NCBI RefSeq assembly: GCF_041008525.1
Contig: NZ_JBFLUG010000020.1
Location: forward strand, 20,609-84,608
Origin: Parafrankia sp041008525
GTDB taxonomy: Bacteria; Actinomycetota; Actinomycetes; Frankiales; Frankiaceae
Direction of reading: 5' to 3'
DNA: 64,000 bases
Below the pieces are notes generated by a model, which did not search any database, was not told the origin of the DNA, and worked only from the letters and a program-made list of their open reading frames with translations. Positions 36,130 to 45,300 of the stretch are shown piece by piece (position 1 is the first letter of the stretch; every line of letters begins with the position of its first letter). Position numbers and translations under genes: made by a program.

Positions 36130-37317
36130 GTGACGGACGACCTGTACTGGGACCCCTTCGACAAGATCGTCGACGTCAACCCGTACCCCGTGTGGCGCCG
36201 GATGCGGGACGAGGTGCCGGTCTACCGGAACGACAAGCTCGACTTCTACGCGCTCTCCCGGCACAAGGACGTCGACGACGCGCACATCGACCCGGCGACC
36301 TTCAGCTCCGCACACGGCACGGTCCTGGAACTCATGGGTCCGGAGCCGATGCACACCGGGCAGATCATCTTCATGGACCCGCCGACGCACACCCTGCTGC
36401 GGGTGCTCGTCTCCCGCGCGTTCACCCCGCGCCGGGTCAGCGCCCTCGAGACGCACATCCGGCAGATCTGCGCCGACCTGCTCGACCCGCAGATCGGCGC
36501 CGGCGGCTTCGACTTCGTCCAGGACTTCGCGGCCCAGCTGCCCTCGCTGGTGATCTCGCAGCTGATCGGGGTCAACCCGGAGGACCGCGAGGAGATCCGC
36601 CAGACGATCGACCAGACCTTCCACATCGAGGAAGGCAAGGGGATGATCAACGATGTCTCCTTCGCCGCCCAGATCAAGATGCACACCTACTTCTCCGAGC
36701 AGATCGACATCCGGCGCCGCGAACCGCGCGACGACATGATGACCGGCCTCGCCCAGGCCGAGATCACCACCGAGGAGGGGCCGCGCAGCCTGACCACCTC
36801 CGAGGCGGCCGACTTCACCAACCTCCTCGTCGCCGCCGGGACGGAGACCGTCGCCCGGCTGCTCGGCTGGGCCTGCGACCTGCTCGACTCGCACCCCGAC
36901 CAGCGGGCCGACCTGGCCGCCGACTCGTCGCTGCTGCCGAACACGATCGAGGAGACGCTGCGCTACGAGGCGCCGTCGCCGGTGCAGGGCCGCACCACCA
37001 CGCGGGACGTCGAGCTGCATGGCACGACGATCCCGGCGGGGTCGCGGGTGCTGCTGCTGACCGCCTCGGCCGGTCGTGACGAGCGGGCGTACCCCGACGC
37101 CGACACGTACGACATCAGGCGCAGGTTCGACAGCCACGTCTCGTTCGGGCGCGGCCCGCACTTCTGCCTGGGCGCGGCGCTGGCCCGGATGGAGGGCCGC
37201 ATCGCCCTGGAGGAGGCCCTGCGCCGCTTCCCGAACTGGGAGGTCGACCGGGACCGGGCCGTGCGCCTGCACACCAGCACCGTGCGCGGCTACGAGAAGC
37301 TGCCGGTCATCGTCTGA
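36130..37317 (+). CDS. cytochrome P450
   Basis: 395 residues from GTG 36130 (encoding M-TDDLYWDPFDKIVDVNPY); ATG 36106 is the alternative. It has the I-helix AAGTETVARL with the oxygen-activating acid/Thr pair, the K-helix EETLRYEAP (ExxR) and the heme loop FGRGPHFCLGAALARMEG with the Cys ligand. It is soluble, bacterial class I, so it needs a ferredoxin and a reductase; the ferredoxin gene at 34644 and the reductase at 26913 are candidates. Substrate unknown; early residues AHGTVLELMG are usual for actinobacterial P450s of lipid or terpene oxidation, which is not decisive. Confidence 0.95.
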   Translation: MTDDLYWDPFDKIVDVNPYPVWRRMRDEVPVYRNDKLDFYALSRHKDVDDAHIDPATFSSAHGTVLELMGPEPMHTGQIIFMDPPTHTLLRVLVSRAFTPRRVSALETHIRQICADLLDPQIGAGGFDFVQDFAAQLPSLVISQLIGVNPEDREEIRQTIDQTFHIEEGKGMINDVSFAAQIKMHTYFSEQIDIRRREPRDDMMTGLAQAEITTEEGPRSLTTSEAADFTNLLVAAGTETVARLLGWACDLLDSHPDQRADLAADSSLLPNTIEETLRYEAPSPVQGRTTTRDVELHGTTIPAGSRVLLLTASAGRDERAYPDADTYDIRRRFDSHVSFGRGPHFCLGAALARMEGRIALEEALRRFPNWEVDRDRAVRLHTSTVRGYEKLPVIV

Positions 37318-37773
37318 CCGCACCCCGCGGGCACGTGCTCGGGCCTCGTGGCCGGTGGCTCGCGGCGGCACAGCTTGCGCCGCGAGCCCGGCCGCCCCTG
37401 ACCAGGGGCCCTGCGCGGGCGGGCCCTGCGCGGGCGGGACCAGGGGCCGGCCCGGGCGGCCAACGGAAGCGTGAATGCGCAGAAAACCGGCAGCCTTCTT
37501 CCTGCCGGGCCGCATGGTAATTCGGGCGTTCTGCGGGGTGCTGGTCGAGGTGTTCCCGGCTTCGGATACGGCTGTGAGTGGCCTGGATCGTCCGGGAAGA
37601 GTTCCCGTGGTGGTCCGGCGCGCCAGGACCCAACAGAAATCCGCTCCCGGACAACACTTCTTCACTTCCGCGCGGCAGGCCGATCGGGGCTTCCCTGGCC
37701 GGTATCGTGTTCCACGAACGTGGTGGTGGCCGGCGAAGTCAGTCACCACCAGTCCTCATCGTGGAGGTTTCGC

Positions 37774-37854
37774 ATGAAGCGCGCCGGGCTTGTTGTCATG
37801 TTCCTCGCTCTCGTCGGCGGTGGTTTCCTCGTGCGGCGCCAGCGCGGCCAGTAG
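37774..37854 (+). CDS. 26-residue single-span membrane micropeptide
   Basis: Starts at ATG 37774 with GGAGG six bases upstream. The product is MKRAG, then a hydrophobic stretch of about 14 residues (LVVMFLALVGGGFL) and a basic end RRQRGQ: a charged-hydrophobic-charged membrane peptide. It stands alone in a 620-base gap (37318-37940), which otherwise holds GCGCGGGCGG repeats near 37415-37440. The case rests on the ribosome site and composition. Confidence 0.5.
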   Translation: MKRAGLVVMFLALVGGGFLVRRQRGQ

Positions 37855-37940
37855 GGACCTCGCGGGCGGCAGCCGCCGTCTGCGAAATCGCTCGTTGATC
37901 GCCTCGGCGGCGCGGTCGGGGTCAACCTAGACTTCGGCGG

Positions 37941-39380
37941 GTGCACCGACCCGACGCTGCGATCTTCGATGTACTCGGCCCCGGCCTTGAAGAGGCGGTT
38001 GTCGACTACGCACGGGCGAGGATGAATCTCGATCCCGCCCCGCTGGACGGAACAGCCGCGCCGGCCGAACTCGCGCGGCAGGCAGGGCGCACGATCACCC
38101 CGGATGGTGTCGGCGGGCTCGCGGCCCTGCGCGTCTTCGACGAGGTCCTGTCGCGGGCGTGCATATCGGCCGACCACCCGCGCAATCTGGCTTTCATCCC
38201 GGCTGCGCCGACACGGGCGTCGATTCTGTTCGACCTCGTCGTGGGCGCCTCGTCGATCTACGGCGGGAGCTGGCTCGAGGGCAGCGGTGCCGTCCACGCC
38301 GAGAACGAGGCGCTGCGCTGGCTGTCCGATCTGGTCGGCTTCCCGCCCAGGGCCGGTGGCACGTTCGTGCAGGGCGGCACGGTCGGGAACCTCTCGGCAC
38401 TGGTCGCGGCGCGCCACGCTGCGCGTGCCCGCCGGGTGGCCCTGGGGCTGCCGCTGCCGGCCCGCTGGTGCTTCCTGTGTGGGGCCGAGGCCCATTCGTC
38501 GCTGCGGCAGGCCGCCGAGGTGATGGATGTCGATCTCGTGTTCGTCCCCGCCGACGGCGGCGGCCGGCTGACCGGGGCCGCCGTGGCCGCCGCGCTGGAT
38601 GCCCACAGCCTGGACCCGGTCGAGGGCGCTGCCACCGGCCGGAACGCGCCGGGTACCGGAGTGTTCGCGGTCGTCGCGACGGCGGGGAGCACCCAGTTCG
38701 GGATCGTCGACGACATCCGCGGAATCGTCGACGCCGCGCACGCCCGGGACGTCTGGGTGCACGTCGACGGCGCCTACGGTCTTGCCGGTATCGCCTCGCC
38801 GTCCGTCCGTCACCTCTTCGCCGGGGTCGGCGCGACCGACTCCTTCATCGTCGATCCCCACAAGTGGCTGTTCGCGCCGTTCGACGCCTGCGCGCTGGTC
38901 TACCGCGATCCCGCGACGGCGCGGCTGGCGCACGCCCAGCAGGCGGGCTACCTGGAGGTCCTCGATCGGGACAGCGCCTGGAACCCGTCCGACTACCAGA
39001 TCGGGCTGTCCCGGCGGGTGCGCGGCCTGCCGTTCTGGTTCTCCCTCGCCACCTACGGGACGCAGGCCTACGGACGGGCGGTGGAGCGCTGCCTCGCGAC
39101 GGCCCGCGCCGCGGCGGACCTCGTGCGGGAGCTGCCCTACGCGGAACTGGTCCGCGAGCCGGAGCTGTCGATCGTCGTCCTGCGCCGGCTCGGATGGTCG
39201 CCGCCGGACTACCACCGGTGGTCCGAGTGCCTGCTGCGCAGCGGGCTGGCCTTCGTCACCCCGACCGTGCACAACGGCGAGACGGTGACCCGCTTCGCCA
39301 TCGTGAACCCGCGGACGACCTCCGACGACGTCCGGCGCATCCTCGCCACCATGGCGGACGACGCCCTCCCCACCTACTGA
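37941..39380 (+). CDS. PLP-dependent group II (aromatic-L-amino-acid type) decarboxylase
   Basis: 479 residues from GTG 37941. A type I PLP fold: TFVQGGTVGNLSALVAAR phosphate-binding region, CGAEAHSSLRQAAEVM with the ring-stacking His, VHVDGAYG with the PLP-pyridine Asp, and DPHKWLFAPFD with the Schiff-base Lys. This resembles glutamate/aromatic amino acid decarboxylases. Substrate cannot be told. A strong hairpin 100 bases after the stop would end the transcript. Confidence 0.9.
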   Translation: MHRPDAAIFDVLGPGLEEAVVDYARARMNLDPAPLDGTAAPAELARQAGRTITPDGVGGLAALRVFDEVLSRACISADHPRNLAFIPAAPTRASILFDLVVGASSIYGGSWLEGSGAVHAENEALRWLSDLVGFPPRAGGTFVQGGTVGNLSALVAARHAARARRVALGLPLPARWCFLCGAEAHSSLRQAAEVMDVDLVFVPADGGGRLTGAAVAAALDAHSLDPVEGAATGRNAPGTGVFAVVATAGSTQFGIVDDIRGIVDAAHARDVWVHVDGAYGLAGIASPSVRHLFAGVGATDSFIVDPHKWLFAPFDACALVYRDPATARLAHAQQAGYLEVLDRDSAWNPSDYQIGLSRRVRGLPFWFSLATYGTQAYGRAVERCLATARAAADLVRELPYAELVREPELSIVVLRRLGWSPPDYHRWSECLLRSGLAFVTPTVHNGETVTRFAIVNPRTTSDDVRRILATMADDALPTY

Positions 39381-39483
39381 CAGCGCCACGGCACGCCCAC
39401 CGACGGCGCCATGGCACGGCGGGGCGTCACGGCGGCGCCGCCGGACGTGCCGCGGGCCGGTCGCGCCGGCCGGAAAAGTGGAT

Positions 39484-39518
39484 GGCCGGGCCCGGACTGC
39501 GTGCGTCCGGGCCCGGCC
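39484..39518. terminator. bidirectional terminator-like hairpin
   Basis: A perfect 14-bp stem (GGCCGGGCCCGGAC with its complement) and 7-base loop, followed by TTTCC. It stands between the convergent decarboxylase and NAD-binding protein genes. Confidence 0.75.
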
Positions 39519-39674
39519 TTTCCCTGCTTCTGAACACGATCGAGGCCGACCGGGATCAGACCGGTCACATCACAGGATCAGTGAACAGTCGGACCGCAGG
39601 GAATCAGGAAACGACTGACATGCGGCTGTGGCGGCTGTGGCCGCCGCTGGCCGCGTCGCGCCGACCAGCGAAGG

Positions 39675-40319
39675 TCAGTACCCCACCGTGTAGCGCTTGT
39701 TGCGGAACTTCGGCTTCTCCGCCTCGTCCAGGACGGCGATGGCGAAATCCTCGTGCGAGATTCCCATGTTGCCCTGGGAGTCCATCACCGGGCGGTCGCC
39801 GGCTGTGCGGTAGGCCTCCCGGCGGCGCCCCGGGCCGAAGTTGCGCGGCGGCGGGGTGATGTACGACCACTTCACGCTGCCCTTGGCGGCGCGGAGCACA
39901 TCAAGCGCGTCAGCCTGGTCCAGAGCCTCCTTGCGCTCGCCCGCGGGGAACTCCTGCGTGTCGACGATCCGCTCGCCGTCGGTGTTCTCCAGCAGCCCGC
40001 CGTTTCCGACGTGGATGACCGCGGGAGCCTTGTTCCCGAGCTTGCTCGCGACCTCGACCATCACGCGGGCGACGTTCGCGTGCTCGGGGCGGGCACACCC
40101 GGCCAGTGCGACCACGACCACGTCGGCGCCCTGCGCCTGCTGGGCGACGACGTCGCGGGACGTGACATCTCCGGTCATCGCGTTGGCCTGCCGGGGAAGG
40201 GACTTCATCTGGTTCTGGTCCTGGTCGACCGCCGTGACCTCGTGACCGCGCTTGACGGCCTCGGCGACGATGGACCGACCTACCTGACCACCGGCACCGA
40301 GAACAACGATCCTTGCCAT
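39675..40319 (-). CDS. NAD(P)H-binding protein, atypical short-chain dehydrogenase (YwnB-like)
   Basis: 214 residues, GGAGG eight bases before ATG 40319. N-terminal nucleotide-binding loop VLGAGGQVGRSIVAEA, NAMTGDVTSRD, then VALAGCARPEHAN, and a C-terminal GNMGISHEDFAIAVLDE. This is the compact NAD(P)-binding family related to flavin reductase BLVRB and YwnB; the usual Tyr-x3-Lys site is not clear, so it may bind without oxidoreductase activity. Function unknown. Confidence 0.85.
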   Translation of the reverse strand: MARIVVLGAGGQVGRSIVAEAVKRGHEVTAVDQDQNQMKSLPRQANAMTGDVTSRDVVAQQAQGADVVVVALAGCARPEHANVARVMVEVASKLGNKAPAVIHVGNGGLLENTDGERIVDTQEFPAGERKEALDQADALDVLRAAKGSVKWSYITPPPRNFGPGRRREAYRTAGDRPVMDSQGNMGISHEDFAIAVLDEAEKPKFRNKRYTVGY

Positions 40320-40552
40320 TACTGACCTCCGGATTGCGTTGACTGAGCCACCGTGGAAATTGATCCGCTGGATGGAGTAACAGCGGCATGGTCACGGTCG
40401 TTTACCTTGCGCATCGACTATGACACGCTCCGGAGTCACTGCAACCCGAGTCTGTTTGCGATCGAAGAAGGCCTCGCCTCCCGGCGTTCTGCCGGGGTCG
40501 GCACGGTGAAGGCGGGATGCGAACCGGGGCCGGAACGGGGCCGGAACGCAGA

Positions 40553-40587
40553 ACGCGGGGTGGACGCTGATCGCGTCGACCCCGCGT
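40553..40587 (-). terminator. hairpin after tRNA-Ser(CGA)
   Basis: A 15-bp stem with one mismatch (ACGCGGGGTGGACGC with its complement) and 5-base loop, 18 bases downstream of the leftward tRNA-Ser. No T-run follows, as is common in very GC-rich actinobacteria. Confidence 0.65.
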
Positions 40588-40604
40588 GGTGCCTGGTCTC
40601 TGGG

Positions 40605-40691
40605 CGGTGGAGGTGGGATTTGAACCCACGGAGGGGTTGCCCCCTCACACGCTTTCGAGGCGTGCGCCCTCGGCCACTAGGCGACTCCACC
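40605..40691 (-). tRNA. tRNA-Ser (anticodon CGA)
   Basis: An 87-nt type II tRNA on the reverse strand: acceptor GGTGGAG/CTCCACC, anticodon loop CTCGAAAG giving CGA, a long variable arm, and T-loop GTTCAAATC. It lies just downstream of tadA on the same strand. Its D-arm and variable arm closely match tRNA-Ser(GGA) at 9600, which is oriented the other way. Confidence 0.95.
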
Positions 40692-40772
40692 GCGGGCTAG
40701 CTTACGCGACGCCGTCCCGGTCCGGTCGGCCGGGGGGTCGGTGTCCGGTTCGCGGGGCAGATCAGCCGTCCG

Positions 40773-41318
40773 TCAGCCGTCGGTCAGTCCCGCGACGGCG
40801 GGTCGGCCGCGCCCGCTGTCGCCGCGGGCGGGACGGGAGCGCCGGGCGCCGAAGAAGTCGGCCAGCTGCTCCGAGCACTCCTGCCCGCGGACACCGGAGA
40901 TGACCTCGGGACGGTGGTTCAGCCGCCGGTCGCGGACGACGTCCCACAACGAGCCCACGGCGCCGGCCTTCTCGTCGACGGCGCCGTACACGAGCCGGTC
41001 GATCCGGGCGAGCACCAGCGCCCCCGCACACATCGTGCACGGTTCCAGGGTCACGACGAGCGTCGTCCCATCCAGGCGCCAGGAGCCCAGCGCGCCCGCC
41101 GCGGCCCGCAGCGCGATCACCTCCGCGTGTGCGGTCGGATCGCCACCGGCCTCCCGGGCGTTGTGCCCGCGGCCCAGCACCCGGCCGTCAGCGGCCACGA
41201 CGACGGCGCCGACCGGCACGTCACCGGCGGCCTCGGCCCGCGCGGCCTCGGCCAGCGCGAGACCCATGGCCTCGCGGTACCCGTCCGCCGCCAGTGGCAC
41301 CGGCCCGTCGTCAGCCAC
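40773..41318 (-). CDS. tadA: tRNA adenosine(34) deaminase TadA
   Basis: Converts the wobble adenosine of tRNA-Arg(ACG) to inosine. About 181 residues from GTG 41318, overlapping the previous gene's stop by 8 bases. The zinc deaminase site is intact: HAEVIAL with His ligand and proton-shuttle Glu, and EPCTMCAGA with both Cys ligands. The C-terminus is followed by an Arg/Gly-rich tail. It is coupled to the associated-protein gene upstream, the usual actinobacterial arrangement. Confidence 0.95.
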   Translation of the reverse strand: MADDGPVPLAADGYREAMGLALAEAARAEAAGDVPVGAVVVAADGRVLGRGHNAREAGGDPTAHAEVIALRAAAGALGSWRLDGTTLVVTLEPCTMCAGALVLARIDRLVYGAVDEKAGAVGSLWDVVRDRRLNHRPEVISGVRGQECSEQLADFFGARRSRPARGDSGRGRPAVAGLTDG

Positions 41319-41796
41319 GGACGTCGTCGAAGATCTCCCCTGCGCCGGCCCGCTCACTGACCGCACTGATCACATCGGCGGGCAGCATGCCCTCCTCGGC
41401 GATCAGCTCGAGCAGCGCCTCCGTGGGTGTCCCCAGATCCGCGAGGAGGTCCAGGTCACCGACCGGTGAGGCCTGCCCGACCGGTGCCTCGTCGTCCGAG
41501 TCGTCATCGAGCCCGGCCATCGAGGGCAGGGCGTCGGCGAACAGCCGCTCGGCATGGTCGGAGGTGAGCAGCACGCGCCGGTCCGAAAGGAAGACCTTCG
41601 GGTCGGGATCACGCGCGGTGATCCGCACGATGGCGAGATACTCGTCGTCCTCCTCGACGAACGCGATGACCGTCCCCGAGGAGAGGTCGTGCATCGCGTC
41701 GACGAGCGAGTCGAGATCCTCCATGTCGGCGATGTCGAGGTCGTGGGCCGTCCATCGCCCGGCGTTCTGGGCGATCGCTATCCCCTTGGTGCTCAC
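41311..41796 (-). CDS. tRNA adenosine deaminase-associated protein
   Basis: 161 residues (MSTKGIAIAQNAGRW). Acidic, with EDDEYLAIVRI and VFLSDRRVLLTSDHAE segments and a C-terminal helix LLELIAEEGMLPADVISAV. It matches the family always found directly before tadA in actinobacteria; its biochemical role is unknown, and the name is from context. Translationally coupled to tadA. Confidence 0.85.
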   Translation of the reverse strand: MSTKGIAIAQNAGRWTAHDLDIADMEDLDSLVDAMHDLSSGTVIAFVEEDDEYLAIVRITARDPDPKVFLSDRRVLLTSDHAERLFADALPSMAGLDDDSDDEAPVGQASPVGDLDLLADLGTPTEALLELIAEEGMLPADVISAVSERAGAGEIFDDVRG

Positions 41797-42253
41797 AGTT
41801 CGTCCTCACGTCCCTTCCCGCCGGGCCTGCGTCGGTCCTCAGGCAATCTGCGCTCCTGCCGACCCGGGGTGCTGCCGTGTCCCTTCTGTGATTCTCACCT
41901 TCGAGCGTCCTACTCATCCATCAGGGGCCGGGCATGCCTACTCGAGAGTGCTCCACCCCACCGGCGGGCGCCCGGGGAGCGGCCGGGGAGCGGCGCACCC
42001 CTCGGCGCCATCCCGCCTGCGGCGGCGCTCCCGTGCCGGCGCGGCCGGGACACCGTGGGGCAGGGCGCGAACGGACAGGACACGAGAGCGGCACAGTGGG
42101 GCACGAGAAGGACACAGTGGGGCACGAGAAGGGTGCCGCGGGGCGCGGCGGCGGGCTGCGGTGGGCGGCGGCGGCGGGAGCGACCGGCGCGAACCGGCAC
42201 ACAGCGCGGGGCACGCATCACACCCGTGCGGGCTCATGGCACTCTGAGACGCG
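41797..42253. other. divergent promoter region with 21-bp tandem repeat
   Basis: About 460 bases between divergent genes. CACAGTGGGGCACGAGAAGG occurs at 42092-42111 and 42113-42132, with a weaker third copy upstream (CACCGTGGGGCAGG). No gene or RNA recognised. Confidence 0.5.
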
Positions 42254-43504
42254 ATGATGACACGCCTGCCACGCCGGATCTCCGCCCGCACGCGGTTCGC
42301 GCTCGCCGCCGAGCGGCTGGCCTCGGAGACATCCCGCCGCCTGGGCCGCGGCTCGGGTGAGATGATCGGCGGAAAGATCGCCCTGCGGATCTCTCCGGAC
42401 GCACTGGCCGAGGTCGGTACGAACCGCCCCACCGCCTGCGTCTCGGCCACCAACGGCAAGACGACGACGACCCGGCTGCTGGCCCGCGCGCTCGGCACCC
42501 TGGGCCCGGTGAAGTCGAACAGCGGCGGCGCGAACATGGCGCCGGGCGTTCTGGCGGCCATGTCCAGGCCGCCGTATGACAGCCCCGCCGCCCTGGAGGT
42601 CGACGAGATCTGGCTGCCCCGGGTGGCCAGGGCGATCGTGCCGCGGGTGGTGCTCCTGCTCAACATCTCGCGCGACCAGCTCGACCGGTCGAACGAGACC
42701 CGCCGCATCGCCGCGCTCTGGCGTGAGCTGGGCGCCGACCTGCACGACACGGTCGTCGTGGCGAACGTGGATGATCCGCTCGTGGCCTGGGCGGCCATGA
42801 CCTGGTCGCGCCAGGTCTGGGTCGCCGCCGGCCAGAACTGGACCGCCGACGCGATGGTCTGCCCGCAGTGCGCGCGCCTGCTGCACCGCAACACCTCCGG
42901 CTGGTGGTGCGAGTGCGGCCTGGCCCGGCCGGAGCCGATCGTGTCAGTGGCCGGGCTCGACGAGCTGATGTGGTTCGGCCGTCGCATTCCGGCGCGCATC
43001 GACCTTCCCGGGCGGGTCAACCTGGCCAACGCGGCCATGGCGGCCGCGGCCGCCCGTGAGTTCGGGGTCGAGGTGGAGGACGCGCTGGCCGCCATGCGGG
43101 GCATCGGCGACGTCCAGGGGCGTTACCAGGAGGTGCCACTCGGCCCGGACGGGAAGCGGGCCCGCCTGCTGCTGGCGAAGAACCCGGCTGGCTGGGTGGA
43201 GATGATGGAGCTGCTGAACTCCAGCCCGCCGCGGCCGGTTGTGATCGACTTCAACTCGCAGACGGCGGACGGCCGTGACCCGTCCTGGATCTGGGACGTG
43301 CCCTTCGAGCGGCTCTCCGGCCGCCAGGTGCTGGTCACCGGGGGTCGCAAGGAGGACATGAGCGTGCGCCTGGCCTATGCCGAGGTACCCCACACCGTCC
43401 ACGCCGACGCCGAGGCCGCCGCCGCGGCGGCGAACGACAAGGGTGTGGATGTCGTGGCGAACTACACCGCGTTCCGTGACCTGCTCGTCCGGACCACCCG
43501 GTGA
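42254..43504 (+). CDS. murT: lipid II isoglutaminyl synthase, MurT subunit
   Basis: 416 residues. Mur-ligase middle domain with ATP loop SATNGKTTTTR, then a zinc ribbon with cysteines in CPQCARLL and CECGLARP, and a C-terminal DUF1727 domain (VVIDFNSQTADGRDPSWIWD). With GatD it amidates D-Glu of the peptidoglycan stem to D-isoglutamine, using glutamine and ATP. It overlaps gatD by four bases (GTGA), so the subunits are co-translated. Confidence 0.96.
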   Translation: MMTRLPRRISARTRFALAAERLASETSRRLGRGSGEMIGGKIALRISPDALAEVGTNRPTACVSATNGKTTTTRLLARALGTLGPVKSNSGGANMAPGVLAAMSRPPYDSPAALEVDEIWLPRVARAIVPRVVLLLNISRDQLDRSNETRRIAALWRELGADLHDTVVVANVDDPLVAWAAMTWSRQVWVAAGQNWTADAMVCPQCARLLHRNTSGWWCECGLARPEPIVSVAGLDELMWFGRRIPARIDLPGRVNLANAAMAAAAAREFGVEVEDALAAMRGIGDVQGRYQEVPLGPDGKRARLLLAKNPAGWVEMMELLNSSPPRPVVIDFNSQTADGRDPSWIWDVPFERLSGRQVLVTGGRKEDMSVRLAYAEVPHTVHADAEAAAAAANDKGVDVVANYTAFRDLLVRTTR

Positions 43505-44253
43505 TCCGCCAGTCGGCGACCCGGATCGCCCTGATCTACCCGGAGCTGCTCGGCACCTACGGTGACGGCGGGAACGCGACCGTCCTGGCCCAGCGGCTGC
43601 GCTGGCGCGGCCTGCACGCCGAGATCGTCGAGGTGCCGGCCGGCGAGGTGGTGCCGGCCGAATGCGACATCTACCTGCTGGGCGGCGGTGAGGACGAGCC
43701 GCAGGTGCTGGCCGCGGACGGCATGCGCCGCAACCGGTCCCTGGCGCGGGCGGTCTCGGGCGGTGCGGCCGTGCTGGCGGTGTGCGCCGGGTACCAGGTG
43801 ATCGGCGCCACCTTCCCAGCCGGTGACGGGCGGATCCACGAGGGCGTTCACCTGATCGACGTCGAGACCCGCCGCTCCTTCGAGCCGCCGGACGCCCCGC
43901 TGCCGCCCCGGGCGGTCGGCGACATCGTGGTGGAGCCGGGTCCGGAGCTCGGGCTGCCGACACTGTACGGGTACGAGAACCACGGCGGGCGGACCCGCCC
44001 GCTGCCCGGCTTCCGCGGGATCCCGCTCGGGACGGTGCGCCTCGGCGTCGGGGACGGCACCCCGGCCCGCACCGATGGTGTGGTCGACCGCAAGGTCATC
44101 GGCACCTACCTGCACGGGCCGGTGCTGGCCCAGAATCCGGCCTTGGCCGACCTGCTGCTGAGCTGGGTGCACGGCCCGCTGGCGCCGCTGGACGGCCCGC
44201 GTGAGGTCGGAGTTCTCCGGGCGGCCAGGGCCCGCGCGCTCGCGGCCACGTGA
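43501..44253 (+). CDS. gatD: lipid II isoglutaminyl synthase, glutamine amidotransferase subunit GatD
   Basis: 250 residues from GTG 43501. Class I glutaminase fold: ALIYPELLGTYGDGGNA, nucleophile Cys in LAVCAGYQ and catalytic His in TYLHGPVLAQNP. It releases ammonia from glutamine for MurT. The YGDGGN loop is the GatD signature. Length is normal. Confidence 0.96.
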   Translation: MIRQSATRIALIYPELLGTYGDGGNATVLAQRLRWRGLHAEIVEVPAGEVVPAECDIYLLGGGEDEPQVLAADGMRRNRSLARAVSGGAAVLAVCAGYQVIGATFPAGDGRIHEGVHLIDVETRRSFEPPDAPLPPRAVGDIVVEPGPELGLPTLYGYENHGGRTRPLPGFRGIPLGTVRLGVGDGTPARTDGVVDRKVIGTYLHGPVLAQNPALADLLLSWVHGPLAPLDGPREVGVLRAARARALAAT

Positions 44254-44347
44254 CCGGCGACGGGACCTGATACCGCGCCGCTCGGCGTCGTCCTGACCGG
44301 GTCTGCCGGGACGCGCTGAGCGGAATCCGGCGATTTCCGGAGGCGCG

Positions 44348-45019
44348 GTGTGGTTCGGTTGGATCGTGGCGTCGAATCCCCTTGCCGGTTGGTGGGGCAA
44401 GAACAAGAAGAATGTGATCATTGTCGGAGTCGCACTGGTTGCCGTGTGGTGGCTGGTGGCGGGCCGAGGTCGACCCGAGGTCGAGCAGGTCGACATCCCG
44501 GACGACTATCCGTCGGCCGGCCGGGAGCTACGTGTTCAGGCACCGTCCGACCCCGATGAGCCGCTGCCCCTGGTCATCATCCTGCACGACGACAATGCGG
44601 ACGCGAAGTCGCTGGAAGAGGCGAGCGACGCGTCCTCGCTGGCCAGTCGCCGGGATTTCGCGCTCGCCTTCCCGGAGGCGGTCGCGGGAACCTGGCGACT
44701 GGACGACCCGAATGGCCCGGATCTGCAGTACCTGCGTGACGTCGTACGTTTCATGGACGAGGAACGCACCGATGTCGACCTTGACCGGGTGTACGTCTGG
44801 GGTATCGGCGAGGGTGCCCGGTTGGCCCTGCTCGCTGCCTGCGGACCGGGTGATCCGGTGTATGCCGGGGTCGGGGTCGTGGGGCAGTTCGAGACGGAGC
44901 CTGGTCCGACCTGTGATGCAGTGACCCCGCATGGCCGGGTCGCGGAGACCGCGTGGGACGATGACGTGACGGACGCCCTCTGGGACTTCTCCCATGACAA
45001 GCGGCGGCGTTCGGCGTGA
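44348..45019 (+). CDS. membrane-anchored alpha/beta-hydrolase-fold protein lacking the nucleophile Ser
   Basis: 223 residues from GTG 44348. One membrane helix (NVIIVGVALVAVWWLVAG) and then an LpqC/polyhydroxybutyrate-depolymerase-like fold: LPLVIILHDDNADAK (usual oxyanion strand), RDFALAFPEA, and VDLDRVYVWGIGEGARLAL. Here the nucleophile elbow GxSxG reads GIGEG, so the Ser is replaced by Gly. The His region is also weak (the protein ends ALWDFSHD). Probably a non-catalytic binding protein, or an enzyme with another mechanism. Confidence 0.72.
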   Translation: MWFGWIVASNPLAGWWGKNKKNVIIVGVALVAVWWLVAGRGRPEVEQVDIPDDYPSAGRELRVQAPSDPDEPLPLVIILHDDNADAKSLEEASDASSLASRRDFALAFPEAVAGTWRLDDPNGPDLQYLRDVVRFMDEERTDVDLDRVYVWGIGEGARLALLAACGPGDPVYAGVGVVGQFETEPGPTCDAVTPHGRVAETAWDDDVTDALWDFSHDKRRRSA

Positions 45020-45300
45020 CGCCCCGGCGCCCCAGGCGCGGCGGTGTGGACGGCGCCAGCTTCCGGTGTTGTGACCAGGCCCGGTGCCGCCCCTGGCGGG
45101 TGGAGCTGGTGCGGCGGCAGGAACTAGACGATTTGCGTTAGTTGCAAAGAACTAGTCATTTCCGTCCTCGGACCGCCGAACGTGTGTCGGCGGGGCCCCT
45201 AGTAGTCAGTTCGGCTCTTGCGCCCGCTGCCGGCGGCTGATCCGCCGCCCCGCTCGCGGGAGATCGGAGCTCCTGTCAGCAGGATGCTGGGGGTTCCGTG

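Noticed and set aside
35929..37749. 606-residue - strand frame under the P450
   Set aside because: Antisense to a complete P450 with all heme motifs.
40553..40770. Second copy of the tRNA-Ser(GGA) 3' end as an attachment site
   Set aside because: The tRNA-Ser(CGA) shares general Ser-tRNA sequence but there is no exact copy of the GGA tRNA end, so no att pair can be claimed.
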